A stretch of 43,646 bases of DNA from an uncultured Lachnospiraceae bacterium (GTDB lineage Bacteria; Bacillota; Clostridia; Lachnospirales; Lachnospiraceae). The notes beneath the pieces were generated by a model. The model saw only the letters and a program-made list of their open reading frames with translations. It was not told the DNA's origin and made no database searches. The stretch is from the NCBI GenBank assembly GCA_910577115.1, contig CAJTMC010000032.1, positions 1-43,646 on the forward strand, written 5' to 3'. Every line of letters begins with the position of its first letter. Position 1 is the first letter of the stretch. The position numbers and the translations under genes are program-made. Shown one piece after another: positions 34,535-43,287 of this stretch.

Positions 34535-35504
34535 TTATCAAAGAATTTTAACAGGATTGATGATTCTGACACTGTTTTCTGCAACGCTTATGGGCTGCGG
34601 CAGTAAGGAATATTCCTTTGGCTATGACAGAAGCAGAAATAATTCAGGATTTTCGGTTGCGTCTCATACGGCAGGCAGTACCGCAGATGCTTTTGCGTCG
34701 GAGCTTTGTGTCACTACAAAAGATGTAACCTCGGGGACAGATGTTGATATGTCGGCAGCAACTGCAGCAGGACTTTTTGACATGACACAAAAGAACGTGG
34801 TATATGCCAAAAATCCGCATGAAAAATTAAATCCCGCAAGTCTGACGAAAATACTGACTGCTTTATGTGCGTTGGAGCATGGGAACCTTGATGATGTGCT
34901 GACTGCGAGCGAAAATGTGTATATTACGGAATCTGGTGCGGTGAAGCTAGGGTTGGAAGCAGGCGATACCATGACGATGGATCAGGCACTTCATGCTTTG
35001 CTTTTAAAATCGTCAAATGATGTGGCCATTATGATTGCGGAGCATATCGGCGGAAGTATAGAAGGGTTTTCCGATATTATGAACGATACGGCGAAACGTC
35101 TTGGAGCGACAAACAGTAATTTTGTAAATCCGCATGGACTGACGGATCCGAACCACTACACAACGGCATATGACCTTTATCTGATATGCAATGCTGCTGT
35201 CAAATATGATAAATTTGTTGAAGTAATTCATATGGCCAGCTATAATTCCGTATACCATGATAAAAACGGAAATGACAAGACTATGGATATGGCAAACAGT
35301 AATGCATACATAAAAGGAGAGGCGTTTGCGCCCGATAATGTGACAGTGATTGGAGGAAAGACCGGCACGACAAATGCGGCAGGAAACTGTCTTGTGATTT
35401 ATGCAAGGGATACTGCGGGAAATCCCTATATTTCCATAGTGCTTCAGGCACCTGACCGAACGACGATGTATACGGAAATGACAGATTTATTAGGAGAAAT
35501 TTAA
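34518..35504 (+). CDS. D-alanyl-D-alanine carboxypeptidase (peptidase S11), predicted lipoprotein
   Basis: The product is 328 residues from a GTG at 34518, with GAGGAG about 12 bases upstream. The N-terminus is a lipoprotein signal: a hydrophobic run then LMGC with Cys27 as the lipidated residue. The catalytic motifs of S11 PBPs are present: SLTK in NPASLTKILTA, SSN in LLKSSNDVAIM, and KTG in VIGGKTGTTN. It trims the terminal D-Ala from peptidoglycan pentapeptides. Typical DacA proteins have a C-terminal domain and amphipathic anchor. This one ends soon after the catalytic domain, so the lipid anchor appears to take over that role. It overlaps mgsA. Confidence 0.92.
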   Translation: MKCTNNYQRILTGLMILTLFSATLMGCGSKEYSFGYDRSRNNSGFSVASHTAGSTADAFASELCVTTKDVTSGTDVDMSAATAAGLFDMTQKNVVYAKNPHEKLNPASLTKILTALCALEHGNLDDVLTASENVYITESGAVKLGLEAGDTMTMDQALHALLLKSSNDVAIMIAEHIGGSIEGFSDIMNDTAKRLGATNSNFVNPHGLTDPNHYTTAYDLYLICNAAVKYDKFVEVIHMASYNSVYHDKNGNDKTMDMANSNAYIKGEAFAPDNVTVIGGKTGTTNAAGNCLVIYARDTAGNPYISIVLQAPDRTTMYTEMTDLLGEI

Positions 35505-35511
35505 TAAATTG

Positions 35512-35540
35512 TTGTTTTTTTCGACGTATTCTACTATAAT
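35512..35540 (+). promoter_or_regulatory. Sigma-A type promoter for the 35595 gene
   Basis: TTGTTT (35512-35517), a 17-base spacer and TATAAT (35535-35540), about 47 bases upstream of a start with AGGAGG. Confidence 0.65.
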
Positions 35541-35594
35541 TATATTAATGATGTGTTGTCTCATTAAATATGCAATTTACAGGAGGTATTTCTT

Positions 35595-36020
35595 ATGGTA
35601 CAACTTATTGTTGGAAAAAAAGGCAAGGGTAAAACAAAAATTATTTTGGACATGGTGAACAAGGAAATTGCAACGGCATCAGGGAATATTGTTTATCTTG
35701 ATAAGGGCAATGACCACATGTATGAGTTAAATAACAAAGTCCGACTCATTAACGTAAGAGATTACGGAGTAGCTAATGCTGATGAATTTATAGGCTTTAT
35801 TCGCGGCATCGTTTCTCAGGATCATGATTTAGAGCATATCTATCTTGACGGATTTTTGAAAATTTCATGTCTTGAGGGCGCAGAAGACAGGGTAGAGGAA
35901 ATATTGACAAAGCTTGACCGTATCAGTGATGCATATGGCTTCAAGATTATAGCCAGCATTTCTATTGATGAGGCAGAGCTTCCGGAAAGTTTAAAATCAA
36001 AGGTTGTTGTATCATTATAG
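35595..36020 (+). CDS. Small P-loop protein, unknown function
   Basis: The product is 141 residues with a strong ribosome binding site (AGGAGG). The N-terminus has a P-loop, IVGKKGKGKTKIIL (GxxGxGKT), and a Walker B-like strand IYLDGF occurs near residue 85. No second domain, membrane segment or signal is seen. Proteins of this kind are sometimes labelled PilT-like, but no pilus gene is near and the similarity is limited to the P-loop. It is transcribed alone (promoter at 35512, terminator at 36036), just ahead of the sepF block. A nucleotide-dependent role in division or envelope assembly would be an inference from position only. Confidence 0.75.
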   Translation: MVQLIVGKKGKGKTKIILDMVNKEIATASGNIVYLDKGNDHMYELNNKVRLINVRDYGVANADEFIGFIRGIVSQDHDLEHIYLDGFLKISCLEGAEDRVEEILTKLDRISDAYGFKIIASISIDEAELPESLKSKVVVSL

Positions 36021-36035
36021 AAATATTTTAAAATA

Positions 36036-36063
36036 AAAAGCCTCGGAAAACTCCGGGGCTTTT
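36036..36063 (+). terminator. Intrinsic terminator after the small P-loop gene
   Basis: AAAAGCCTCGGA (36036-36047) pairs with TCCGGGGCTTTT (36052-36063), one G-T pair, loop AAAC. The stem's own 3' T run follows the GC core. It overlaps the leader of the next gene. Confidence 0.92.
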
Positions 36064-36080
36064 ATTAAGGAGATTTGCTT

Positions 36081-37493
36081 GTGGCAGGAGAGAGTCGACA
36101 GAGTGTTAGACAAAAACAGCATAGTAAATCGGGAAGGACAATGAACAGGATTGAGCTGTTGATCTTCGGCGCAATGACTGTTTATATTATTGTAGTTATT
36201 GTAATGTATTTCAATTCTGAGCCGATTATGGGGTATTCCGTTCAGATGGGTTCCCTGTCCGTATCCAAAACATATACGGGCATCGCGCTGCGTGAGGAGG
36301 AAATTATCCGTTCCCCTTACACAGGCTACATCAATTACTATGTCAGGGAAGGCGAACGTGTTTCTTCAAGGGACACCGTATATTCTATCGATGAAAGCGG
36401 AAAGCTTGCCTCACTTTTAAATTCGGGTGAGCTTGGCGAAAACAAATATACAGATGAAGAGCTTTCGGAGTTTCGGGCTGATGTAATACAATATGACAGC
36501 ACTTTTGACTGCAAGGATTTTAGTTCTGTTTATGACTTTAAGTATAACCTTGAAGGAGCGGTCGTGAAGCTTGTAAACATTGGTATTTATGAGAGCATGG
36601 ATACACTGAACCAGTCAAGTCTCGGCGGAATGGTATCACTGTGCTCTGTTGGAAAATCCGGTTATGTCGTTTATAATACAGACGGCTATGAGAATCTCAC
36701 GCCGGAAGAGATGAATGCGGAGCTATTTGACCGTTCAGCATATGAGCGCAACAGGGTAAACAACAATGATTTGGTAGAAAAAAACAATGTGGTGGGAAAG
36801 CTTGTTACAGATGAAAACTGGTCAATAATCATTCCTGTGGAGGCGGAGCAGATTGCGGAGCTTGAGGAGGAATCTTATGTAAAGGTAAAGTTTATCAAAA
36901 CACAGGAAACTTCATGGGGAGAGATTACAATTCATCATTTGACAGACGGAGATTATTTACAGCTTTCTTTTACAAATTCCTGCAAGACCTTTTGCGCAGA
37001 CAGATTTGTTGACATCGAACTTACGATCAAAGATGAAAGGGGATTGAAAATTCCCCAGTCGGCAATCGCGGAAAAGGAATTTTTCATTATCCCTGCAGAA
37101 TATATGAGCAAGGGTGGCGAGCGTGGAAATTACGGGGTTACAAAAGAGTCTTATAATGAGGAAGGAGAACTGACTTATCGCTTTGTTGAAACAACGGTTT
37201 ACAGTTCCAACGACGAAGAATTTTATGTGGATAACTCTGATTTGAGTGTCGGGGAATACATCTGTAAACCGGACTCTACCGATAAAATGGCAGTAAGCAG
37301 GTCAGGAACATTAAAAGGGGTCTACAACATGAATAAAGGTTATGCGGACTTTAAACAGATTACAGTGATTGATGAAAATGATGAATATGCAATTGTCAGC
37401 TCCAACACGCAGTACGGACTAACTGTCTATGACAGAATTGTTCTTGATGCAGCGAGTGTCAATACAGATGATTTTATTTATCATAAACAATAA
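36081..37493 (+). CDS. Membrane-anchored HlyD-like protein of the sepF cluster
   Basis: The product is 470 residues from a GTG at 36081, with AAGGAG 8 bases upstream. A TTG at 36075 is too close to that site. The N-terminus is basic, then one membrane helix (about 26-48), so most of the protein faces outward. A lipoyl/HlyD-like hairpin segment follows (SPYTGYINYYVREGERVSSRDTV, near 80-100). Its mate appears past residue 230 (NDLVEKNNVVGKLV), with beta-rich, acidic sequence beyond. This resembles periplasmic adaptor subunits, but no ABC or other efflux partner is adjacent. It lies 30 bases before yggS and close to sepF, so a division or envelope role is an inference. Confidence 0.75.
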   Translation: MAGESRQSVRQKQHSKSGRTMNRIELLIFGAMTVYIIVVIVMYFNSEPIMGYSVQMGSLSVSKTYTGIALREEEIIRSPYTGYINYYVREGERVSSRDTVYSIDESGKLASLLNSGELGENKYTDEELSEFRADVIQYDSTFDCKDFSSVYDFKYNLEGAVVKLVNIGIYESMDTLNQSSLGGMVSLCSVGKSGYVVYNTDGYENLTPEEMNAELFDRSAYERNRVNNNDLVEKNNVVGKLVTDENWSIIIPVEAEQIAELEEESYVKVKFIKTQETSWGEITIHHLTDGDYLQLSFTNSCKTFCADRFVDIELTIKDERGLKIPQSAIAEKEFFIIPAEYMSKGGERGNYGVTKESYNEEGELTYRFVETTVYSSNDEEFYVDNSDLSVGEYICKPDSTDKMAVSRSGTLKGVYNMNKGYADFKQITVIDENDEYAIVSSNTQYGLTVYDRIVLDAASVNTDDFIYHKQ

Positions 37494-37523
37494 ATGAGAT
37501 GCAGACAAGGGGAGGAATACAAA

Positions 37524-38243
37524 ATGTCCGAGTATGGAATCAAGGAAAATATCGAAGCAGTAGAGGAACAAATCCGCGCAGCATGTGACAAATCAGGCAG
37601 GGAGCCCAAAGAAGTCAGGTTAATTGCAGTAAGTAAGACAAAGCCTGTGGCAATGCTGCAGGAGGCATATGACTGTGGTTGTCGGGATTTTGGAGAAAAT
37701 AAAGTGCAGGAGCTAATAGAGAAATATGAGCTTCTTCCAAAAGATATCCGCTGGCATATGATTGGACACTTACAACGCAATAAGGTAAAATATATTGTTG
37801 ATAAAGTCTATATGATACACAGTGTTGACTCGTTACGACTTGCAGAGGAAATCAGCAAAGAGGCCGTTAAGAAAAACGTTAAGGTTCAGATTTTAATTGA
37901 AGTGAATGTCGCAAAGGAAGATACCAAATTTGGAACAACCTGTGAGGAAGTGATTCCGTTAGTCAAAGAAATTGCCAAATTACCTAATATTTTGGTGAAA
38001 GGACTAATGACAATTGCCCCCTATGTTGCAGATGAAGAAGAAAATAGATGCAATTTTCAGAAATTAAAGAAAATTTCAGTTGACATTATGGAAGAAAACA
38101 TTGATAATATATGTATGGAAGTATTATCCATGGGAATGACTGGGGATTACCGCACAGCAGTGACAGAAGGAGCTACTTACGTGCGTGTTGGAACTGGTAT
38201 CTTTGGAGTGAGGCCGACAATGCTGAAGGGAGAGGAAGTATAG
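37524..38243 (+). CDS. YggS family PLP homeostasis protein (YlmE-like)
   Basis: The product is 239 residues from the ATG at 37524, 8 bases after AAGGGGAGG. An in-frame ATG at 37494 precedes the ribosome binding site and is rejected. The PLP lysine is in LIAVSKTKP (near 38). FGENKVQEL, WHMIGHLQRNK, HSVDS and LSMGMTGDY.TAV..G.TYVRVGTGIFG are the family signatures. It is a single-domain alanine-racemase-like barrel that binds PLP and affects vitamin B6 and amino acid pools, without a proven reaction. In Gram-positive bacteria it is regularly next to sepF, as here (2 bases between stop and next start). Confidence 0.95.
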   Translation: MSEYGIKENIEAVEEQIRAACDKSGREPKEVRLIAVSKTKPVAMLQEAYDCGCRDFGENKVQELIEKYELLPKDIRWHMIGHLQRNKVKYIVDKVYMIHSVDSLRLAEEISKEAVKKNVKVQILIEVNVAKEDTKFGTTCEEVIPLVKEIAKLPNILVKGLMTIAPYVADEEENRCNFQKLKKISVDIMEENIDNICMEVLSMGMTGDYRTAVTEGATYVRVGTGIFGVRPTMLKGEEV

Positions 38244-38245
38244 TT

Positions 38246-38761
38246 ATGGGAGTAACAGACAAGTTATTAAACTTCATGCATCTTAATAATGAAGAAGATG
38301 ATTATTATGATGATGATTATTACGACGAAGGAGAAGTTATTGCGAATACAGTCAGAAAGCCGGCACCTGCTATGCGTGACAACAATTATGATGAACCAAA
38401 TGAAAAACCGTCAAGAAGAACCTCACAGAAAGTAACACCGATCAGACCTGCAAAAAAAGTGCAGGGAAGCGGTATGGAGGTTTGTGTTATAAAACCCTCA
38501 AGCGTGGAAGACGCAAGAGAAATTACAGAAACACTTTTAGATAACCGCGCAGTCGTTCTAAACTTAGAAGGACTCAACTTGGAAATCTCTCAAAGAATTA
38601 TTGACTTTGCATCAGGTTCCACCTATGCAATCAATGGAAATCTGCAGATGATTTCAAACTATATCTTTATTATTACACCTGCAAGTGTTGATATTTCCGG
38701 AGATTTTCAGGGCGTATTGTCAAGTACCTTTAGTGTTCCGATTTCTCATAATACACTTTAA
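38246..38761 (+). CDS. sepF: Cell division protein SepF
   Basis: The product is 171 residues from the ATG at 38246 with AGAGGA upstream. A longer reading from 38111 lies inside yggS and is not supported. SepF anchors FtsZ to the membrane and shapes the septum. The N-terminal amphipathic helix (GVTDKLLNFMHL) binds membrane. A very acidic linker follows (DDYYDDDYYDEGE). The C-terminal domain has the conserved ITETLLDNRAVVLNLEGL and QRIIDFASGSTYAINGNLQMI. Together with minCDE and yggS this marks a division gene neighbourhood. Confidence 0.96.
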   Translation: MGVTDKLLNFMHLNNEEDDYYDDDYYDEGEVIANTVRKPAPAMRDNNYDEPNEKPSRRTSQKVTPIRPAKKVQGSGMEVCVIKPSSVEDAREITETLLDNRAVVLNLEGLNLEISQRIIDFASGSTYAINGNLQMISNYIFIITPASVDISGDFQGVLSSTFSVPISHNTL

Positions 38762-38781
38762 GCTTTTGATGCAAAAGATTT

Positions 38782-38816
38782 ACTTCCCACTTTTAATCGG
38801 GGTGGGAAGTTTTTTG
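38782..38816 (+). terminator. Intrinsic terminator after sepF
   Basis: ACTTCCCAC (38782-38790) pairs with GTGGGAAGT (38802-38810), then TTTTTTG. A smaller hairpin (CTTTTG with CAAAAG) precedes it. Confidence 0.92.
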
Positions 38817-38861
38817 TTATGTACATGCTGATTAATTATTCTATGATAAATGGAGGTAATC

Positions 38862-39971
38862 ATGTCGCAGAGATTAACAATTAACCAAAACAGTAAACCA
38901 ATCTATGATATTGTGTATGAGCATGACTTTGAAGGTCTTGCAAAGGAGCTTACTGCCTTTGATATTGAAAATCGAAAGCTCTGCATTATCACAGATTCTA
39001 AAGTGAAGGGCTTATATGCTGATGAAGTACGCGCTGTTTTACAAGACAAGTGCAAAAAACTTGTTGTATATGCATTTGAGGCGGGAGAGCAGAGTAAAAA
39101 TCTTGATACGGTAAAGGATATTTATGCGTTTTTAATTCAGAATATGTTTGAACGTAAAGATTTACTTTTGGCATTAGGCGGCGGAGTGGTTGGCGACACC
39201 ACAGGATTTGTGGCGGCAACGTATCTTCGCGGTGTTGATTTCGTACAGATACCAACCACGCTTTTGGCGCAGGTTGACAGCAGTGTGGGTGGAAAGACCG
39301 GTGTTGATTTTGACCAGTACAAAAATATGGTCGGCGCATTTTATATGCCGAAGCTTGTCTATATGAATATAGCAACGTTAAAGACGCTTGATGACAGACA
39401 GTATTATTCCGGTATGGCTGAGGTTATGAAGTACGGTCTGATTAAGAATGCGAATTTCTATGAGTGGATTATTGATAACATGTACGAAATCCATGAGCGG
39501 GATTTAGAAACATTAGAGGAAATGGTTTTCAAAAGCTGTACCTATAAAAAGCTTGTTGTGGAAAAGGATCCCACAGAAAAGGGAGAGCGCGCGATTTTAA
39601 ATTTTGGTCATACAATTGGACATGCGATTGAAAAGTATAAGAATTTTGAGTTGATGCATGGAGAGTGTGTGGCGTTAGGAAGTGTTGCGGCAGCTTATAT
39701 TTCATGGCAGAAGGGACTTCTTGAAAAAGAAGAATACTATGAAATCAGGGATATGTTTGTGCCTTTTAACCTGCCGATTTCCATTGACAAAATTGATCCG
39801 GACGAAATTTTAGCGCTTACGGCTTCCGACAAGAAAATGGAAGGTGATCAGATTAAATTCATTCTTCTAAAAAAGGTCGGAAAGGCAGTGATTGATTCCA
39901 CCGTTACAAAAGACGAAATAAAAGCGGGAATTCATGAAATTTATTTTTCTGAAGAGGATTGGGATGAATAA
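38862..39971 (+). CDS. aroB: 3-dehydroquinate synthase
   Basis: The product is 369 residues from the ATG at 38862 after TGGAGGT. An ATG at 38850 overlaps that ribosome binding site and is rejected. AroB makes 3-dehydroquinate from DAHP in the shikimate pathway using NAD and zinc. Motifs: EQSKNLDTV, LLLALGGGVVGDTTGF (NAD), YLRGVDFVQIPTTLLAQVDSSVGGKTGVD, the zinc residues in KYGLI, and the zinc His pair in NFGHTIGHAIE plus MHGECVALG. No other aro gene is in the window. It overlaps lspA by 8 bases. Confidence 0.97.
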   Translation: MSQRLTINQNSKPIYDIVYEHDFEGLAKELTAFDIENRKLCIITDSKVKGLYADEVRAVLQDKCKKLVVYAFEAGEQSKNLDTVKDIYAFLIQNMFERKDLLLALGGGVVGDTTGFVAATYLRGVDFVQIPTTLLAQVDSSVGGKTGVDFDQYKNMVGAFYMPKLVYMNIATLKTLDDRQYYSGMAEVMKYGLIKNANFYEWIIDNMYEIHERDLETLEEMVFKSCTYKKLVVEKDPTEKGERAILNFGHTIGHAIEKYKNFELMHGECVALGSVAAAYISWQKGLLEKEEYYEIRDMFVPFNLPISIDKIDPDEILALTASDKKMEGDQIKFILLKKVGKAVIDSTVTKDEIKAGIHEIYFSEEDWDE

Positions 39972-40491
39972 GAAAAAAGTCATTTTGTTAATCGTGGATT
40001 TTGTGTTAGCCGTACTTTTGATTGCGGCAGACCAGATATCAAAGTATTTTGCCGTACTCAAATTGAAAAATCAGCCGCCTTATTCCGTTGTGGATGGTGT
40101 TTTTGAACTTCATTATCTCGAAAACAGGGGCGCTGCATTCGGCATGCTGCAGGGACAGAAATTTTTCTTTATCTTTATTGCAGCAGTGATTCTTTGCACT
40201 ATTGTTTATGTGCTTTGGAAAGCGCCTTATCAGAAGATGTATATTAAACTTCATATTACGCTTGTTTTTATTGCAAGCGGCGCGGTTGGAAACTTAATTG
40301 ACAGAGTGCGGTATGACTATGTTGTTGATTTTTTGTATTTTAGTCTGATTAATTTTCCGGTATTTAATGTGGCGGATATCTATGTAACGCTTGCCGCAAT
40401 TTCCCTTGCAGTTCTTCTTATCTTTGTTTATAAGGAGTCTGATTTGGAGTTTCTTACGTTTCGGACAAAAAAGTTTCGTGATCTGAAATAA
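39964..40491 (+). CDS. lspA: Lipoprotein signal peptidase (signal peptidase II)
   Basis: The product is 175 residues from the ATG at 39964 (AGAGGA 7 bases upstream), overlapping the aroB end. There are four membrane helices. The catalytic aspartates are in GNLIDRVRYD and FNVADIYV, and DQISK and LENRGAAFGM are the family's other marks. It cleaves prolipoproteins at the lipobox, so the lipoprotein carboxypeptidase at 34518 is a plausible substrate. The association with the RluD-type gene downstream (17 bases) is the same as in B. subtilis (lspA-ylyB). Confidence 0.96.
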   Translation: MNKKKVILLIVDFVLAVLLIAADQISKYFAVLKLKNQPPYSVVDGVFELHYLENRGAAFGMLQGQKFFFIFIAAVILCTIVYVLWKAPYQKMYIKLHITLVFIASGAVGNLIDRVRYDYVVDFLYFSLINFPVFNVADIYVTLAAISLAVLLIFVYKESDLEFLTFRTKKFRDLK

Positions 40492-40508
40492 GGGAGATAG
40501 GGAATTTT

Positions 40509-41432
40509 ATGGAGGCAAATGAGGTTGTTTTTGAGGCGGTTCTGGAGATGGAAGGCGAGCGTATTGATAAGTGTATCAGCAGTTATCTTGGTTCGCTTTC
40601 AAGAAGCTATATTCAAAAGATTATTAAAGACGGTAATGTATTGGTAAATGAGGTTGCTGTCAAGGCAAATTATAAGGTAAGGGTAGATGACCGGGTTCGG
40701 TTCACAATACCAAAATCGGTGGAGCCGGATATTCCGGCACAGGATATTGTGCTGGATATTCTTTATGAAGATCAGGATTTGTTGATTGTCAATAAGCCCA
40801 AAAATATGGTTGTGCATCCGGCTCCCGGACATTATGAGGGGACGCTGGTGAATGCTGTTATGTATCATTGCCGCGGTGAGCTTTCGGGAATTAACGGTGT
40901 CATGCGTCCCGGAATTGTTCACCGCATTGACAAGGATACCACAGGTTCTCTGATTATCTGTAAAAATGATGAAACGCATAATGCCATTGCTGCCCTTTTA
41001 AAGGCGCATGATATCACGCGAAAGTATCGGGCAGTCGTTTTTGGTGTCGTAAAAGAAGACGAGGGCACGATATCTGCACCGATAGGGCGGCATCCTGCGG
41101 ATCGAAAAAAAATGGCCGTAAATGAAAAAAACGGAAAACACGCTGTCACGCATTATAAAGTCCTTGAGCGTTTTCGTGGATATACTTATGTGGAGTGTCA
41201 GCTTGAGACGGGAAGAACACATCAGATTCGCGTGCATATGGCAAGCATTGGGCATCCGCTGCTTGGCGATGCGACGTATACAAATCAGAAAGCGCCTTTT
41301 AAGCTGGAAGGGCAGGTACTTCATGCCATGACAATCGGTTTTGTACATCCTGCGTTTCATAAATACATGGAATTTGAGGCGCCGCTTCCGGAATATTTTG
41401 TAAGATTGCTTGAAATTTTGAAGGCAAAATAA
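40509..41432 (+). CDS. RluD-family pseudouridine synthase (YlyB-like)
   Basis: The product is 307 residues with AGGGAGATAGGG upstream. An N-terminal S4 RNA-binding domain (about 15-75; RIDKCISSYLGSLSRSYIQKI) is followed by the catalytic domain: DLLIVNKPKNMVVHPAPGH, the active-site Asp in VHRIDKDTTGSLII, and the C-terminal ETGRTHQIRVHMASIGHPLLGD. It makes pseudouridine in rRNA (family RluA/C/D). The RluD type modifies 23S rRNA, but target positions cannot be read from sequence. It closes the lspA operon at a bidirectional terminator. Confidence 0.94.
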   Translation: MEANEVVFEAVLEMEGERIDKCISSYLGSLSRSYIQKIIKDGNVLVNEVAVKANYKVRVDDRVRFTIPKSVEPDIPAQDIVLDILYEDQDLLIVNKPKNMVVHPAPGHYEGTLVNAVMYHCRGELSGINGVMRPGIVHRIDKDTTGSLIICKNDETHNAIAALLKAHDITRKYRAVVFGVVKEDEGTISAPIGRHPADRKKMAVNEKNGKHAVTHYKVLERFRGYTYVECQLETGRTHQIRVHMASIGHPLLGDATYTNQKAPFKLEGQVLHAMTIGFVHPAFHKYMEFEAPLPEYFVRLLEILKAK

Positions 41433-41467
41433 TCTCCCATGTCGGAAACCAGTCCTTATAATGCAAT

Positions 41468-41492
41468 AAACCATCGGTTCAACCGATGGTTT
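41468..41492. terminator. Bidirectional terminator between rluD-like and KAP NTPase genes
   Basis: AAACCATCGGTT (41468-41479), one base, then its exact complement AACCGATGGTTT (41481-41492), followed by TTCATTTT on the plus strand and by TTTATTGC on the minus strand. It ends two convergent genes. Confidence 0.9.
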
Positions 41493-41497
41493 TCATT

Positions 41498-43072
41498 TTA
41501 TCTGTTTATTGTTATATATACCTTCTTTTCGGCGAAAACATACTTTAATGTACATTTGTCACCCTCTTTTAAGGTGCTGTCAGTATAGAAAGATTTTAAT
41601 CCGTCAATCCTGCCCTTTGCAGTTGAGTGCATTTTTGCAACATATTCTTTTTGGTTGTAAACAAGTGTTATCGGCTGATTTTGTCCGATATTGAATTTTG
41701 AACCACAGGTGAGGATCTTGTATTTCATATCTGTATTCCCGATAGTTTTTTCAATCTCAGTATCCTGAATAAGCTCTGCAGTACCATTCTGTTTCCTGAT
41801 AATAACATTATTGGTACTCGAGGAAACAGTAAGTATTTCTTTTATTTTATTAACATTATTGCTGGCTGTCATTTCTCCACTGCCTTTAACTATATTTGCT
41901 AACTGTCTCATAAACGTCAAAGCGCTGTCTGCATTAAATTCTTCGTCGGTTATATTGATACCTATAAAGTATTCGTCTTCATCTTCTTTTTCCTCAAGAA
42001 ATTCAAGGAAAAACTGTTCGTCTATATTGGCGGAATTTTCAACAATATATTTATATATATCTTCCATTGAAAGCTGCATACATAATATGGCGAACAACAG
42101 TTTTTGTGCAATTGGATCTTTAACAAATTCACTATCAATGTTTATCATAGAGATCAACAGAAATGCATTGAACAAGCGTTTCATTGATCTTGGATTGCAA
42201 CCGACTGAACTGCTTATCATGCTTATGTATTCAGGCATATTCTCTTCATCCAGCTTGACGGCTGCCGGCATTGACCTTCGTACATATTCCTTGATATCAT
42301 ATTGTTCTACCGGAATAAAGAAAGGCACTTGAATGATCTTATCAAAAAATTTTTTACCCTGCTTTTTGCCAAAGTCATCGCCGTATTTTACGCTTATTCC
42401 CCTTGTCACAACATCGTAATCAATTGCGAGAATGAATACACAGTGACGGCAGTCAAGAAATAGCTTCAACACTTCCATAAGCTCTACAGCTCGTACAGGA
42501 GCAAGGCGGTCGAGATCATCTATAAATACTGCAATGCGTTTATTTTCCTTGCGATATATATCGTCTATTGCCTGTTGAAAATCATTCTTAAGGTTTTCTA
42601 TTACATTGATAAGATCTTCATCGTCAGTTGTCCTGCTGTCCTTATTTATTCCGTTATCAATATCCTCGGCAAGCTTCTGTGCACCCATTATATCCATAAC
42701 ATATGTTCCAGCTTTTATTCCGACAGCGGCAATTGAACTGAAAGCCCGGGCCATTTTTTTCTGTGATTTTGGATCACTGTCCAAGCACAGTGCGTTGTAT
42801 AGATGCTGAAGCAGAGAAAGCGGCAGCCTGTTATCCATATTAAATTTAGAATACTGCCATGTATTGAACCAAACTGTTTTGACCTGAGCTCCAAGCGCTA
42901 CCTTAACCATATTAAGCATACTGGTTTTTCCGCTGCCCCAGTCCCCCTGGACAGCAATCGTTGTTGGTGTTTCACAGATCTTAATATATTCTGCTAATCC
43001 CTTCACATATTTGGAAACCGAAAAACAGTCGTCATTTAGTTCTTTTATTGGAATGTCCGAAATCCCTCTCAT
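41498..43072 (-). CDS. KAP-family P-loop NTPase with a C-terminal domain shared with the divergent gene
   Basis: The product is 524 residues from the ATG at 43072 (MRGISDIPIKEL), with AAGAGGA 8 bases upstream. A further ATG at 43120 is unsupported and would overlap the promoter. KAP features: Walker A QGDWGSGKTSML (about 42-53), the WFNTWQYSKF element, Walker B IAVFIDDLDRLAP (about 180-192), the LKLFLDCRHCVFILAIDYDVV sensor region and the NPRSMKRLFNAF helix. Residues about 442-524 form a separate domain with AKMHSTAKGRIDGL. KAP NTPases are often tied to the membrane or to phage and plasmid defence, but clear membrane helices are not evident here. The neighbour at 43340 carries a copy of the same C-terminal domain. 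Confidence 0.9.
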   Translation of the reverse strand: MRGISDIPIKELNDDCFSVSKYVKGLAEYIKICETPTTIAVQGDWGSGKTSMLNMVKVALGAQVKTVWFNTWQYSKFNMDNRLPLSLLQHLYNALCLDSDPKSQKKMARAFSSIAAVGIKAGTYVMDIMGAQKLAEDIDNGINKDSRTTDDEDLINVIENLKNDFQQAIDDIYRKENKRIAVFIDDLDRLAPVRAVELMEVLKLFLDCRHCVFILAIDYDVVTRGISVKYGDDFGKKQGKKFFDKIIQVPFFIPVEQYDIKEYVRRSMPAAVKLDEENMPEYISMISSSVGCNPRSMKRLFNAFLLISMINIDSEFVKDPIAQKLLFAILCMQLSMEDIYKYIVENSANIDEQFFLEFLEEKEDEDEYFIGINITDEEFNADSALTFMRQLANIVKGSGEMTASNNVNKIKEILTVSSSTNNVIIRKQNGTAELIQDTEIEKTIGNTDMKYKILTCGSKFNIGQNQPITLVYNQKEYVAKMHSTAKGRIDGLKSFYTDSTLKEGDKCTLKYVFAEKKVYITINR

Positions 43073-43124
43073 AATATATGTCCTCTTAGAAAATAAGATG
43101 TTTTTAACTATAAACTTCATATAA

Positions 43125-43153
43125 ATTTAAGCATACATTCCACAATAAGTCAA
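43125..43153 (-). promoter_or_regulatory. Promoter of the KAP NTPase gene
   Basis: On the minus strand TTGACT (43153-43148), a 17-base spacer and TTAAAT (43130-43125), giving a leader of about 45 bases to the ATG at 43072. Confidence 0.65.
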
Positions 43154-43164
43154 TATTTTTGTTT

Positions 43165-43184
43165 TTTCGCATAATTTCGCATAA
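43165..43184. repeat. Tandem 10-bp direct repeat in the divergent promoter region
   Basis: TTTCGCATAA occurs twice in a row (43165-43174 and 43175-43184), one helical turn apart, just upstream of the KAP gene's -35. A related TTATTGCGAAAAA lies just past the plus-strand -10 (43288-43300), the reverse-strand form with one insertion. The rest of 43073-43339 is AT-rich with no gene. Confidence 0.55.
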
Positions 43185-43258
43185 TTTTTCCGAATTATCT
43201 TTCAGCTACAGTTTTAACAAAAATTATAATTGTACAACTGCATGTAAAATTATTTGTG

Positions 43259-43287
43259 TTGTGTATTGATGACAAATATGCTATAAT
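43259..43287 (+). promoter_or_regulatory. Promoter of the gene at 43340
   Basis: TTGTGT (43259-43264), a 17-base spacer and TATAAT (43282-43287), with TGC before the -10 (extended type). The start at 43340 is about 46 bases past the likely transcript start. Confidence 0.65.
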
